A stretch of 64,000 nt of DNA from Kitasatospora phosalacinea. Lineage in GTDB: Bacteria; Actinomycetota; Actinomycetes; Streptomycetales; Streptomycetaceae. Every line of letters begins with the position of its first letter. Position 1 is the stretch's first letter. Shown piece after piece: positions 42,842-51,053 of this stretch. The translations under genes and the position numbers were made by a program. The notes beneath the pieces are model-generated. The model did no database searches. It saw only the letters and a list, made by a program, of their open reading frames with translations, and was not told where the DNA came from. The stretch lies in contig NZ_BSSA01000003.1 of the NCBI RefSeq assembly GCF_030268885.1, positions 62,001-126,000 of the forward strand, read 5' to 3'.

Positions 42842-43759
42842 ATGAGCGCCTCCCAGCACCCCCTCGCCGCCCTGGAGCCGCACCGCACCGTCGAGGTGCC
42901 CGGCGCAGCACTGGCCGTCAGCCGGCACTCCGCGCCCCGCGAGGACCTGCCGCCCGCCCTGTTCGTGCACGGTCTCGGCGGTTCCGCCGACAACTGGCTC
43001 GAACTCCTCGACCTGCTCGCCGACGACGTGGACGGCGAGGCCGTCGACCTGCCCGGGTTCGGGCACTCCGCCCCGCCGCTGGACGGCAACCTGTCGGTCT
43101 CCGGGCACGTCCGGGCCGTGATCGGGTACCTGGAGGAGAGCGGGCGCGGGCCGGTGCACCTGTTCGGCAACTCGCTCGGCGGGGCGGTCGCCGTCCGGCT
43201 CGCCGCGCTCCGGCCGGACCTGGTGCGCAGCCTCACCCTGATCTCCCCGGCGCTGCCCGAACTGCCCCCGCAGCGCACCGCCTGGTCGACCGGGCTGCTG
43301 GCCGTGCCCGGCGTCGCCGAGCTGATCCGCCGCCGCGGCCCCGCCGCCGACCCGGAGACCGCCACCGCCGACCTGCTCGGCCTGGTCTACGCCGACCCGG
43401 CGGGCATCCCCGCCCACCGCCGGGCCCGGGCCGTCGCCGAGTACCGCCGCCGGTCCGCGCTCCCGTACGCCCTGGGCGTGCTGGCCGGGTCGGCGCGCGG
43501 GATCGTCAGCGCGTACACCGAGCGCGGCGAGCAGTCGCTGTGGCGGCAGGCCGAGCAGGTCACCGCGCCGGTGCTGCTGGTCTACGGGCTCAAGGACAAG
43601 CTGGTGTCCTACCGCTCCGCCCGGCGGGCCTGCGCCGCGTTCCGGGACGCCCGGCTGCTGGTGCTGCCGGACTCCGGGCACGTGGCGATGCTGGAGCACC
43701 CCGCGCCGGTCGCCCGCGCGGTGCGGGAGCTGCTCGCGGAGGCCGATCGGCGCGGCTGA
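42842..43759 (+). CDS. Alpha/beta hydrolase (Rv3203/LipV-like position)
   Basis: A 305-residue alpha/beta hydrolase. HGLGGSADN forms the oxyanion hole, the nucleophile is in FGNSLGGAVA, the acid is in YGLKDKLVS and the His is in DSGHVAMLEHP. The family includes esterases and lipases. The position between TetR and moeZ recalls the mycobacterial LipV locus, but the substrate is unknown. It is divergent from the TetR gene with about 230 bp between. Confidence 0.87.
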   Translation: MSASQHPLAALEPHRTVEVPGAALAVSRHSAPREDLPPALFVHGLGGSADNWLELLDLLADDVDGEAVDLPGFGHSAPPLDGNLSVSGHVRAVIGYLEESGRGPVHLFGNSLGGAVAVRLAALRPDLVRSLTLISPALPELPPQRTAWSTGLLAVPGVAELIRRRGPAADPETATADLLGLVYADPAGIPAHRRARAVAEYRRRSALPYALGVLAGSARGIVSAYTERGEQSLWRQAEQVTAPVLLVYGLKDKLVSYRSARRACAAFRDARLLVLPDSGHVAMLEHPAPVARAVRELLAEADRRG

Positions 43760-43854
43760 GCCCGGCGCACGCGGGGCGCACCGGGCGGGAAGCCCGAAGA
43801 ACGGAACGGGGACGCGCGAGGTCACGGGCGTTCACTCGATGGTGTGGCAAGCCG

Positions 43855-43879
43855 GGCCGGGCCCCTAGGGGGCTCGGCC
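43855..43879 (+). terminator. Terminator after the hydrolase gene
   Basis: An 11-bp stem (one G-T pair; 43855-43865 with 43869-43879) and a 3-nt loop lie about 95 nt past the hydrolase stop. Confidence 0.6.
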
Positions 43880-44045
43880 TGGCGCTCTACCGTCGTGTTG
43901 TCGGACCGAACAGGTGTGGGGGGCGAGACGGCGAGGGCGGCGACCGCGGGGAGCGGGCACCGGCCGGGTGACCGTCGAGCACGGACGCACTCCCCTGTGT
44001 CGTAGGGCCGTGAACCCAGTGGAAACGCTCTGCTCTGGAGGCGTC

Positions 44046-45617
44046 GTGCGCATCGCTCTGCTCACCGAGGGCACCCTCACCAACGCGCAGCGTGGCGAGG
44101 GAGGCTGGTGCGGCCGCCTGGTCGGCGGCCTGCCCGAGCACGAGTTCCGGCTCTACCGGCTGCTGCCCGCCGGCCGCCCCGCCCCGCCCAGCGGCGTCCG
44201 CGGCCTGCACGGCGTCCACGAACTGCCCATGTGGGGCCGCCGCCCCGGCGGGCGCGGACCGACCGCCCTGCGCCGCCGGGCGTACACCAAGGCGTACGAG
44301 GAACTCGTCCGCGCCCTGGTGACGCCCGGCGAGCGGGCCGGGTTCGGGCCCGCGCTGTACCGGCTCGCCGCGCTCGGCCGGGAGGACGAGGCGCTGCCCG
44401 CGTTCCTCGCCTCCGGCCACGCCCACCGCGCTCTGGAGCGGGTCTGGCGGATGCCCGGCGCCGACACCGCCGGGGGCCAGCCGCTGGTCTGCGACGTGCT
44501 GGTCGCCGCCGACCTGCTGGAGCAGTGCCTGCGGCCGCTCTCCGCGCCCTGGTACGGCACCGGCCCGGCCGGGCTCGGCGGCGCCGACCTGTGCCACGTG
44601 GTGGGCGGCGGGCCGGCCGCGCTGCCCGCGCTGGTCGCCCGCGAACTGCACGGCGTCCCGTTCGTGGTCACCGAGCACGGCCTGCACCTGCGCGAGCAGT
44701 ACCGCGGCTACCGCAGCGCCCCGTACCGCTGGCCGGTGCGCGCCCTGCTGCTGTCCTTCTTCCGGCAGCTGACCGAGGAGACCTACCGGCAGGCCGCGGT
44801 GCTCACCCCCGGCAGCGAGTACGACCGGCAGTGGCAGCAGCGCTGCGGCGGCGAGGCCGCCCGCACCCGGATCGTCCACGAGGGCACCGCCGCCACCGAA
44901 CGGCCCGCCGCCGGGGCGGAGCCCGGGGCGCCCACCCTGGTCTGGGCCGGGGCCCTCGAACCCGGCCGCGACCCCGAACTGATGCTGCACGCCTTCGCCC
45001 GGGTCCGGGCCGAACTGCCCGCCGCCAGGCTGAAGGTGTACGGCGAGGAGGGCGCCCCCGGCTACCTCGCGCACTGCACCGCGATCGCCGGACGGCTCGG
45101 CGTCGCGGACGCCGTCGAGTTCGCCGGACGGCCCCGCAGCTCGGCCGCCGCCTGGGAGTCCGGCAGCGTCGTGGTGTTCAGCGCGCTCGCCCAGCGCAGC
45201 CCCCGGCTGCTCGCCGACGCCATGCTCAGCGGACGGGCCGTGGTCTCCACCGAGGTCGGCGTCGCCCGCGAAGTGCTCGGCCCCACCGGCCTGTTGGTGC
45301 CGCCGCGCAGCCCGCGCGCGCTCGCCGCCGCCTGCCTCGCCCTGCTCACCGACCACGAACGCCGCTCCCGGCTCGGCCTGGCCGGACGGCTCCGGGCGCA
45401 GGAACGCTTCGCCGTGGAACCCGTGGTCGGCGCCTTCCGCGAGATCTACCTCGACCTGGTCTCCCGCTACCCGGCCTTCCCGGCCCGCCCCGGCGCCCCG
45501 GCCCGCCCCTTCGCCCGCCCCGCCGAGTACTGGGTCTCCGGCGGCAGCACCCCGCCGCCGGCGCCCGCCGGGCAGGCGCCGCGCACCCCGGGGCCCGCCC
45601 TCGCGGAGGCGCTGTGA
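44046..45617 (+). CDS. PelF-like glycosyltransferase (GT4, DUF3492)
   Basis: A 523-residue cytosolic glycosyltransferase with GT-B fold. The N-terminal half is the DUF3492 region found in PelF. The C-terminal Rossmann domain starts near VWAGALEPGRDPELML and includes the sugar-nucleotide motif in the GRPRSSAAAWESG-SVVVFSA region and the TGLLVPPRSP loop. GTG 44046 has GGAGG four nt upstream. GTGA overlap couples it to the membrane protein gene. It probably adds a sugar in a surface polysaccharide or glycoconjugate pathway. PelF uses UDP-glucose, but the substrate here is unknown. Confidence 0.85.
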   Translation: MRIALLTEGTLTNAQRGEGGWCGRLVGGLPEHEFRLYRLLPAGRPAPPSGVRGLHGVHELPMWGRRPGGRGPTALRRRAYTKAYEELVRALVTPGERAGFGPALYRLAALGREDEALPAFLASGHAHRALERVWRMPGADTAGGQPLVCDVLVAADLLEQCLRPLSAPWYGTGPAGLGGADLCHVVGGGPAALPALVARELHGVPFVVTEHGLHLREQYRGYRSAPYRWPVRALLLSFFRQLTEETYRQAAVLTPGSEYDRQWQQRCGGEAARTRIVHEGTAATERPAAGAEPGAPTLVWAGALEPGRDPELMLHAFARVRAELPAARLKVYGEEGAPGYLAHCTAIAGRLGVADAVEFAGRPRSSAAAWESGSVVVFSALAQRSPRLLADAMLSGRAVVSTEVGVAREVLGPTGLLVPPRSPRALAAACLALLTDHERRSRLGLAGRLRAQERFAVEPVVGAFREIYLDLVSRYPAFPARPGAPARPFARPAEYWVSGGSTPPPAPAGQAPRTPGPALAEAL

Positions 45618-46609
45618 CCGGCACCCCCGCCGACCCCGTGCGCGAACTCCTCGACAGCAACCGGGACCTGTGCGAACAGGCGGTCGACCCGCTGGAGATC
45701 GCCGCCGCGCTGGAGGACTCCGGCCTGGCCGTCGACGGCGCCGCCCGCTACCGGCACGCCGACGTCTTCGGCCTCGCCGAGGAGCTGTACGCCCGCGTCC
45801 CGCGCCGCCCGCCCACCCGCGAGCCGCTGCCGCCCGCCGAACCGCTGCGCACCCTCCCGCTCGCCGCCCTCCGCACCGCCGCCGCCCACCTGCTGCCGCT
45901 GCTGCCCGCCGCCACCCTCGGCGGCCTGCCCGGCGGGGCGCTCGCGGTCCTGCTCGGCGCGGGGGCCGGGGCCGCGGTCGAACGGCGGAGCGGCGGGGAG
46001 GAGGCCCGGGGCGGGGCGGCGGACCAGGACGACTGGGGGCCGGAACAGCGGGAACCGGCCCCCGCCCGGGGCGGCGTCCCGTGGGCCGCGCTCGGCCAGG
46101 GCGCGGGCACCGGCCTGCTGCTGGCGCTCCTCGCCGCGGCCGCGCCCGGCGCGGCGCGGGCCGCCGCGCTCGGCGCGGCCACCGCCGGATGGGCGGCCGC
46201 CTGGCTGCGCCGGTTCGGTCGACGACAGGGCGGGGCCGCCACGCTGGGGGAGTACCGCTCCCGGCTGCGGTTCGCGCTGCCGCTGGCCGTGCTGGCGCAG
46301 CTCGCCGCCCTCGCCGGGCTCGGCTGGGCGGTGGCCGGGGACACCCCGGCCACCGGGTGGGCCGCGCTCCTGGTGCTCGGCACCCTGCCGCTGCTCGCCG
46401 CCGCCGTCCGCGACGCCGGACGCCCGACCGCGGCCGCGGTCGCCGTCCTCACCGCCGCCGCCGCTGCCGCCCTGCTGACCCTCCCCGCTCCGGCCCACTG
46501 GCTGGGCGCCTCCCCGAGCGGCGCGCTCTCCGCCGCCGCGCTCGGCCCCGCCCTGCTCCTGGCCGGCACCGCCTGGCCGCCGTCCACGGGGCCGGGGGCG
46601 TACCGGTGA
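45614..46609 (+). CDS. Integral membrane protein coupled to the PelF-like glycosyltransferase
   Basis: A 331-residue protein. The first 100 residues are soluble (a helical region with DSNRDLCEQAVDPLEIAAALEDSG). The rest has about seven hydrophobic helices rich in Ala and Leu, interrupted by a charged linker near residues 120-150. GTG 45614 overlaps the upstream stop. It could export or flip the product of the glycosyltransferase, in the position PelG holds in Pel systems, but no homology to PelG is visible. The role is inference from coupling. Confidence 0.7.
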   Translation: MTGTPADPVRELLDSNRDLCEQAVDPLEIAAALEDSGLAVDGAARYRHADVFGLAEELYARVPRRPPTREPLPPAEPLRTLPLAALRTAAAHLLPLLPAATLGGLPGGALAVLLGAGAGAAVERRSGGEEARGGAADQDDWGPEQREPAPARGGVPWAALGQGAGTGLLLALLAAAAPGAARAAALGAATAGWAAAWLRRFGRRQGGAATLGEYRSRLRFALPLAVLAQLAALAGLGWAVAGDTPATGWAALLVLGTLPLLAAAVRDAGRPTAAAVAVLTAAAAAALLTLPAPAHWLGASPSGALSAAALGPALLLAGTAWPPSTGPGAYR

Positions 46610-46868
46610 GGGGGGTTCCGGCCGCGGACGGCCGTGCCGGACGGCGGGGGTCCGGGCGCCGGGGCTGTCGCGGCCGGCCGGGGGCCGGTCGTCGGCTGCT
46701 GTCGGCTCCGCCCGTCCGGTCGTCGCGACCGGTCGGGCCGGGCTCCGCCCGCGCGGGCGTCCGGCGGTCGCGGGGCCCCGCGCGGCGGGGCGCCGGCGGG
46801 GGCCGGGGTGTTGATCGGATGTGGTTTCGCCCGGCGGCTGCCGGGCCCGAGGGAAGGACTGGGACCCG

Positions 46869-47813
46869 ATGAGGGTGCTGTTGCTGGGAGCCGACGGGTT
46901 CATCGGTCGGCGGGTGGCCGATCGGCTGCTGGCGGAGGAGGGGCTCCAGGTGACGGTGCTGGGGCGGGGGGACTCCGCGGACATCAGGTTCGACCTGGCC
47001 GCGGGGAGCCCGGGGGCGCTGGCCCGGTTCCTGGACGCGGTGGCCGCGCAGGTGGTGATCAACTGCGCGGGGGCCACGTACGGGACGTCGCGGACGCTGA
47101 TCCGGTCCAACACGCTCGCGGTGGCGACGGTCTGCGAGGCGATCCGGCGCAGCCGGGAGCCCGCGCGGCTGGTGCACGTGGGGTCGGCAGCCGAGTACGG
47201 GCCCGCGCAGCCCGGGGGCCCGATCCCGGAGAGCGCGGAGCCGCGGCCGGTGGGCCCGTACGGGGTGTCGAAGCTGGCGGGCACCGAGCTGGTGCTGAAC
47301 TCGGGGCTGGACGCGCTGGTGCTGCGGGTGTTCGACGTGGTGGGGCCGGGGGCGCCGACGGCCTCGCTGTTCGGGCGGCTGGCGGAGGGGCTGCGGCGGG
47401 CGCTGGAGCAGGAGGAGAGCCAGGTCCGGATGCCCGACCTGTCCGGCTACCGGGACTTCGTCGACGTCCGGGACGTCGCGCGGGCGATCCAGGCGGCGGC
47501 GGTCTCGGCCGCCACCGGGGTGATCAACATCGGCTCCGGCCACGCCGTCCGGGCCCGGGACGCGGCGCACCTGCTGGTGCGGGCGTCCGGCTTCGAGGGC
47601 ACCGTCACCGAGGACGCCCGGCAGGTGGTGCTGCCCGCGCAGCAGGCGGGCGCGGAGGGGCTGCGGGCCGTGGAGGCGCGGGCGGTGGTCGAGCCGGTGC
47701 AGTGGCGGCAGGCGGACGTCCGGACCGCCCGGGACCGTCTCGGATGGCGGACGCAGGTGCCGTTGGAGGAGTCGCTCGGGGACGTCTGGCTGGAGACCGC
47801 CTGCCGGGTGTGA
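46869..47813 (+). CDS. NAD-dependent epimerase/dehydratase
   Basis: A 314-residue extended short-chain dehydrogenase. The NAD-binding motif is LLLGADGFIGRRVADR, the active-site motif is YGVSKLAG (YxxxK), and Thr/Ser in VGSAAEYG completes the triad. Sugar-nucleotide epimerases and dehydratases have this layout. ATG 46869 has AAGGA ten nt upstream. It lies 260 bp after the glycosyltransferase pair and may supply its sugar nucleotide, although a separate promoter is likely. Confidence 0.87.
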   Translation: MRVLLLGADGFIGRRVADRLLAEEGLQVTVLGRGDSADIRFDLAAGSPGALARFLDAVAAQVVINCAGATYGTSRTLIRSNTLAVATVCEAIRRSREPARLVHVGSAAEYGPAQPGGPIPESAEPRPVGPYGVSKLAGTELVLNSGLDALVLRVFDVVGPGAPTASLFGRLAEGLRRALEQEESQVRMPDLSGYRDFVDVRDVARAIQAAAVSAATGVINIGSGHAVRARDAAHLLVRASGFEGTVTEDARQVVLPAQQAGAEGLRAVEARAVVEPVQWRQADVRTARDRLGWRTQVPLEESLGDVWLETACRV

Positions 47814-47973
47814 ACCGGAACGGCCGGGCCTGACCAGGGGGTTGGCCCGGGGAGCCGAGGTCTCGGCATCCGGTGTCGTGCATCTCACCCACTGGACCCA
47901 CTGTCTTGGAATACCCCGGGCACGTGACACTGTTGGCGTAGTCGAACAGAACCTGACGACCATCGGAGTCCCC

Positions 47974-49152
47974 GTGTCGCTGCCACCCCTGGTCGAGCCC
48001 GCCGCCGAGCTCACCGTCGAAGAGGTCCGCCGGTACTCCCGCCACCTGATCATCCCCGACGTGGGCATGGACGGGCAGAAGCGGCTGAAGAACGCCAAGG
48101 TGCTGTGCGTCGGCGCCGGTGGCCTCGGGTCCCCGGCCCTGATGTACATGGCCGCCGCCGGGGTGGGCACGCTCGGCATCGTCGAGTTCGACACCGTCGA
48201 CGAGTCGAACCTGCAGCGCCAGATCATCCACGGCCAGTCCGACATCGGCCGGTCCAAGGCGGAGTCCGCGCGCGACTCGGTCAAGGAGATCAACCCGCTG
48301 GTCGAGGTGGTCCTGCACGAGGAGCGCCTGGACAACGACAACGTGATGGAGATCTTCTCCGGCTACGACCTGATCGTCGACGGCACCGACAACTTCGCCA
48401 CCCGGTACCTGGTCAACGACGCCGCGGTGCTGCTCGGCAAGCCGTACGTCTGGGGTTCGATCTACCGCTTCGACGGCCAGGCCAGCGTGTTCTGGGCCGA
48501 GCACGGCCCCTGCTACCGCTGCCTGTACCCGGAGGCCCCGCCGCCGGGCATGGTCCCGTCCTGCGCCGAGGGCGGCGTGCTGGGCGTGCTGTGCGCCTCG
48601 ATCGGCTCGATCCAGGTCAACGAGGCGATCAAGCTGCTGGCCGGCATCGGCGAGCCGCTGGTCGGCCGACTGATGATCTACGACGCCCTGGAGATGCAGT
48701 ACCGCTCGGTGAAGGTCCGCAAGGACCCGAACTGCGCCGTCTGCGGCGAGAACCCGACGGTCACCGAGCTGATCGACTACGAGTCCTTCTGCGGCGTCGT
48801 CTCGGAGGAGGCCAGCGCGGCCGCGGTCGGCTCGACGATCACCTCCAAGCAGCTCAAGGAGTGGATCGACAACGGCGAGGCGATCGACATCATCGACGTC
48901 CGCGAGGTCAACGAGTACGAGATCGTCTCGATCCCGGGCGCCCGCCTGATCCCGAAGAACGAGTTCCTGATGGGCAACGCCCTGCAGGACCTGCCGCAGG
49001 ACAAGCGCATCGTGCTGCACTGCAAGACCGGCGTGCGCTCCGCCGAGGTCCTCGCGGTGCTCAAGTCCGCGGGCTTCGCGGACGCCGTGCACCTGGGCGG
49101 CGGCGTGATCGGCTGGGTCAACCAGATCGAGCCGGAGAAGCCCGTCTACTGA
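47974..49152 (+). CDS. moeZ: MoeZ, adenylyltransferase/sulfurtransferase
   Basis: A 392-residue ThiF/MoeB-rhodanese fusion. ThiF features are VGAGGLGSPALMYMAAAG, the nearby RQIIHGQSDIG, and zinc-binding CxxC motifs (CYRC and CAVC). The rhodanese active-site Cys is in HCKTGVRS. In actinobacteria this enzyme activates sulfur-carrier proteins by adenylation and thiocarboxylation for molybdopterin, thiamine, cysteine and natural-product sulfur. GTG 47974 has GGAG upstream, and its length matches the family. It is followed by a strong terminator. Confidence 0.95.
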   Translation: MSLPPLVEPAAELTVEEVRRYSRHLIIPDVGMDGQKRLKNAKVLCVGAGGLGSPALMYMAAAGVGTLGIVEFDTVDESNLQRQIIHGQSDIGRSKAESARDSVKEINPLVEVVLHEERLDNDNVMEIFSGYDLIVDGTDNFATRYLVNDAAVLLGKPYVWGSIYRFDGQASVFWAEHGPCYRCLYPEAPPPGMVPSCAEGGVLGVLCASIGSIQVNEAIKLLAGIGEPLVGRLMIYDALEMQYRSVKVRKDPNCAVCGENPTVTELIDYESFCGVVSEEASAAAVGSTITSKQLKEWIDNGEAIDIIDVREVNEYEIVSIPGARLIPKNEFLMGNALQDLPQDKRIVLHCKTGVRSAEVLAVLKSAGFADAVHLGGGVIGWVNQIEPEKPVY

Positions 49153-49168
49153 CGGACGCGTGCGTGCC

Positions 49169-49206
49169 GAACCGCCCGGTCGGGGAACTCCCCGGCCGGG
49201 CGGTTC
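49169..49206. terminator. Terminator between moeZ and the TetR gene
   Basis: A 17-bp stem with one wobble pair (49169-49185 with 49190-49206) and an AACT loop lies between convergent genes. Confidence 0.8.
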
Positions 49207-49213
49207 CGTGCGT

Positions 49214-49918
49214 TCAGGGGGCGGCCAGGCCGAGCAGGGTGCCGGTGCGGTGCATCAGGTGGTCGAAGTACGCCGCCGGGTCGGCGGTGAACCGGCCGAG
49301 GGTGCCGAACACCTCCAGGGCGAGCGCGCCCAGCAGGTCGCTCCAGCCGGCCAGCGCGGAGACCACCAGGTGGTCGGGGGTGCCGGGGGGCATCCGGTCC
49401 AGCAGCGGGGCGAGCGCGGCCCGGGCCGCGGCGGGGACGGCCGGGTCGCCGAGCGGGCGGTAGGCGCCCGCGGCGGCGGCCTCCTGGAAGAGCCGGCCGA
49501 TCAGCAGCGGCAGCCGCCTGCCGGGCCCGGTGGTGTCCTCGGGGGCGGTGTAGCCGGGCACGGGGGAGCCGTGGACGAGCGCGAACTCGTGCGGGTGGGC
49601 CACCGCCCAGCCGCGGACGGCCCGGCAGACGGCCAGCCAGCGGCCCGCGTGGTCGGTGCCGTCGAACGGGTCCGCGGCGGCGTCCGCGGCGTCGCCCAGC
49701 GCGTCGTAGGCGTCCGCGATCAGGGCGGTCAGCAGGGCGTCCCGGCCCGGGTAGTAGCGGTACAGCGCGGAGGCGGAGACCAGGCCGACCTCCTTGGCCA
49801 GCGTGCGCATGGAGAGCCCGGCGGGCCCGTGCTCGGCGAGCTGGCGGCGGGCGGCGTCCTTGATCTCGCGGGTGAACTCGGCGCGGATCCGCTCGCGGGG
49901 GGTGGGGGCCTTCGGCAT
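49214..49918 (-). CDS. TetR family regulator with WHG domain
   Basis: A 234-residue TetR regulator. The HTH covers LSMRTLAKEVGLVSASALYRYYPG. The C-terminal region has the TetR_C_13/WHG pattern around AVRGWAVAHPHEFALVHGSPVPGY. ATG 49918 is chosen since the frame extends artificially to 50176. Two GAGAAC-type palindromes lie in the divergent promoter region, so it is likely to repress itself and the epimerase gene. The inducer is unknown. Confidence 0.88.
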   Translation of the reverse strand: MPKAPTPRERIRAEFTREIKDAARRQLAEHGPAGLSMRTLAKEVGLVSASALYRYYPGRDALLTALIADAYDALGDAADAAADPFDGTDHAGRWLAVCRAVRGWAVAHPHEFALVHGSPVPGYTAPEDTTGPGRRLPLLIGRLFQEAAAAGAYRPLGDPAVPAAARAALAPLLDRMPPGTPDHLVVSALAGWSDLLGALALEVFGTLGRFTADPAAYFDHLMHRTGTLLGLAAP

Positions 49919-49977
49919 GGGGCCATCCTCCCAGCGGGCGAGAACGGGCGCAACATTCGGATACGTCGTTCTTGATG

Positions 49978-50045
49978 GAGAACACTGTTCTTGACAGGGG
50001 TCCGGGGCTGCGCCAGGCTGGTGGTCGAGCGAGAACACCGTTCTC
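49978..50045 (+). promoter_or_regulatory. TetR operators and the epimerase gene promoter
   Basis: Two 15-bp palindromes occur: GAGAACACTGTTCTT (49978-49992) and GAGAACACCGTTCTC (50031-50045, perfect arms). Between them lies a promoter: TTGACA (49991-49996), 17 nt, CAGGCT (50014-50019). The first palindrome overlaps the -35, the second lies just past the start of transcription. A GTTCTT half-site also occurs at 49968. Confidence 0.75.
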
Positions 50046-50069
50046 CCGGACTCCGAACGGAGCGTTCCC

Positions 50070-50981
50070 ATGAGCAAGCACCTGGTCGTCGGCGCCGGAC
50101 CGGTCGGCTCCACCACCGCCCGGCTGCTGGCCGAGCGCGGCGAGGAGGTCGTGGTCGTCACCCGCACCGCCGCCACCGCCCACCCGCTCGACGGCGTCCG
50201 CCGCCTGCACCTGGACGCCGCCGACGCCGACGCGCTCGGAGCCGCCGCGCAGGGGGCGGCGGCGATCTACAACTGCGCCAACCCGCCCTACCACCGCTGG
50301 GCCGAGGTCTGGCCGCCGCTCGCCGCCTCCCTGCTGACCGCCGCCGAGCGCACCGGCGCCGTGCTCGCCACCGTCTCCAACCTCTACGGCTACGGCGCGG
50401 TGGACGGCCCGATGACCCCGCAGACCCCGCTGCGGCCCAACTCCGTGAAGGGCGGGGTGCGCGCCGCGATGTGGCGCGAGGCGCTGGCCGCGCACGAGGC
50501 CGGACGCGTCCGGGCCACCGAGGTCCGCGGCTCCGACCACCTCGGCCCGGGCGTCGCCGGCGTCCTCGACGGCCGGGCCCTCGGCCGCGCGCTGGCCGGA
50601 CGCACCGTCCAGGTCCTCGGCGACCCCGACGCCCCGCACAGCTGGACCGCCCCCGCGGACACCGCCCGGCTGCTGGTCACCGCCGCCGCCGACGAACGCG
50701 CCTGGGGCCGCGCCTGGCACGTCCCCAGCAACCCGCCGCGCAGCCAGCGCCAGGTCGTCACCGACCTCTGCGGGGCCGCCGGGCGGCCCGCCCCGAAGGT
50801 CACCGCGATCCCGCGCCCGGTGCTGGCCCTGCTCGGCCTGGCCAGCCCGACGGTCCGCGCCGTCCGGGAGACGGCGTACCAGTTCGAGCGGCCCTTCGTG
50901 ATCGACGACACCGCGACCCGGGAGGTGTTCGGGCTGGCGCCGCTGGCGTGGGAGCGGATCCTCGCGGAGCTGGTCCCGTAG
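50070..50981 (+). CDS. NAD-dependent epimerase/NmrA-like oxidoreductase under TetR control
   Basis: A 303-residue extended SDR-like protein. The cofactor motif is VVGAGPVGSTTARLLAERG, followed by TVSNLYGYG and a variant region with ATEVRGSDHLGPG. The active-site Tyr-Lys pair is less clear than in true epimerases. GGAG lies 7 nt before ATG 50070. The divergent TetR regulator and its operators suggest inducible control by a small molecule. The substrate is unknown. Confidence 0.82.
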   Translation: MSKHLVVGAGPVGSTTARLLAERGEEVVVVTRTAATAHPLDGVRRLHLDAADADALGAAAQGAAAIYNCANPPYHRWAEVWPPLAASLLTAAERTGAVLATVSNLYGYGAVDGPMTPQTPLRPNSVKGGVRAAMWREALAAHEAGRVRATEVRGSDHLGPGVAGVLDGRALGRALAGRTVQVLGDPDAPHSWTAPADTARLLVTAAADERAWGRAWHVPSNPPRSQRQVVTDLCGAAGRPAPKVTAIPRPVLALLGLASPTVRAVRETAYQFERPFVIDDTATREVFGLAPLAWERILAELVP

Positions 50982-51053
50982 CGGGAGCCGCCATCCGGGG
51001 GCCCGGGGAACCGCGAGCCCCTGATCGCGCCTCCCCGGTCGTCGTGCCCTCCC

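Noticed and set aside
44046..47813. A biosynthetic gene cluster call for the glycosyltransferase region
   Set aside because: There is only one glycosyltransferase, one membrane protein and one epimerase, with no polyketide, peptide or terpene core enzyme anywhere in the window.
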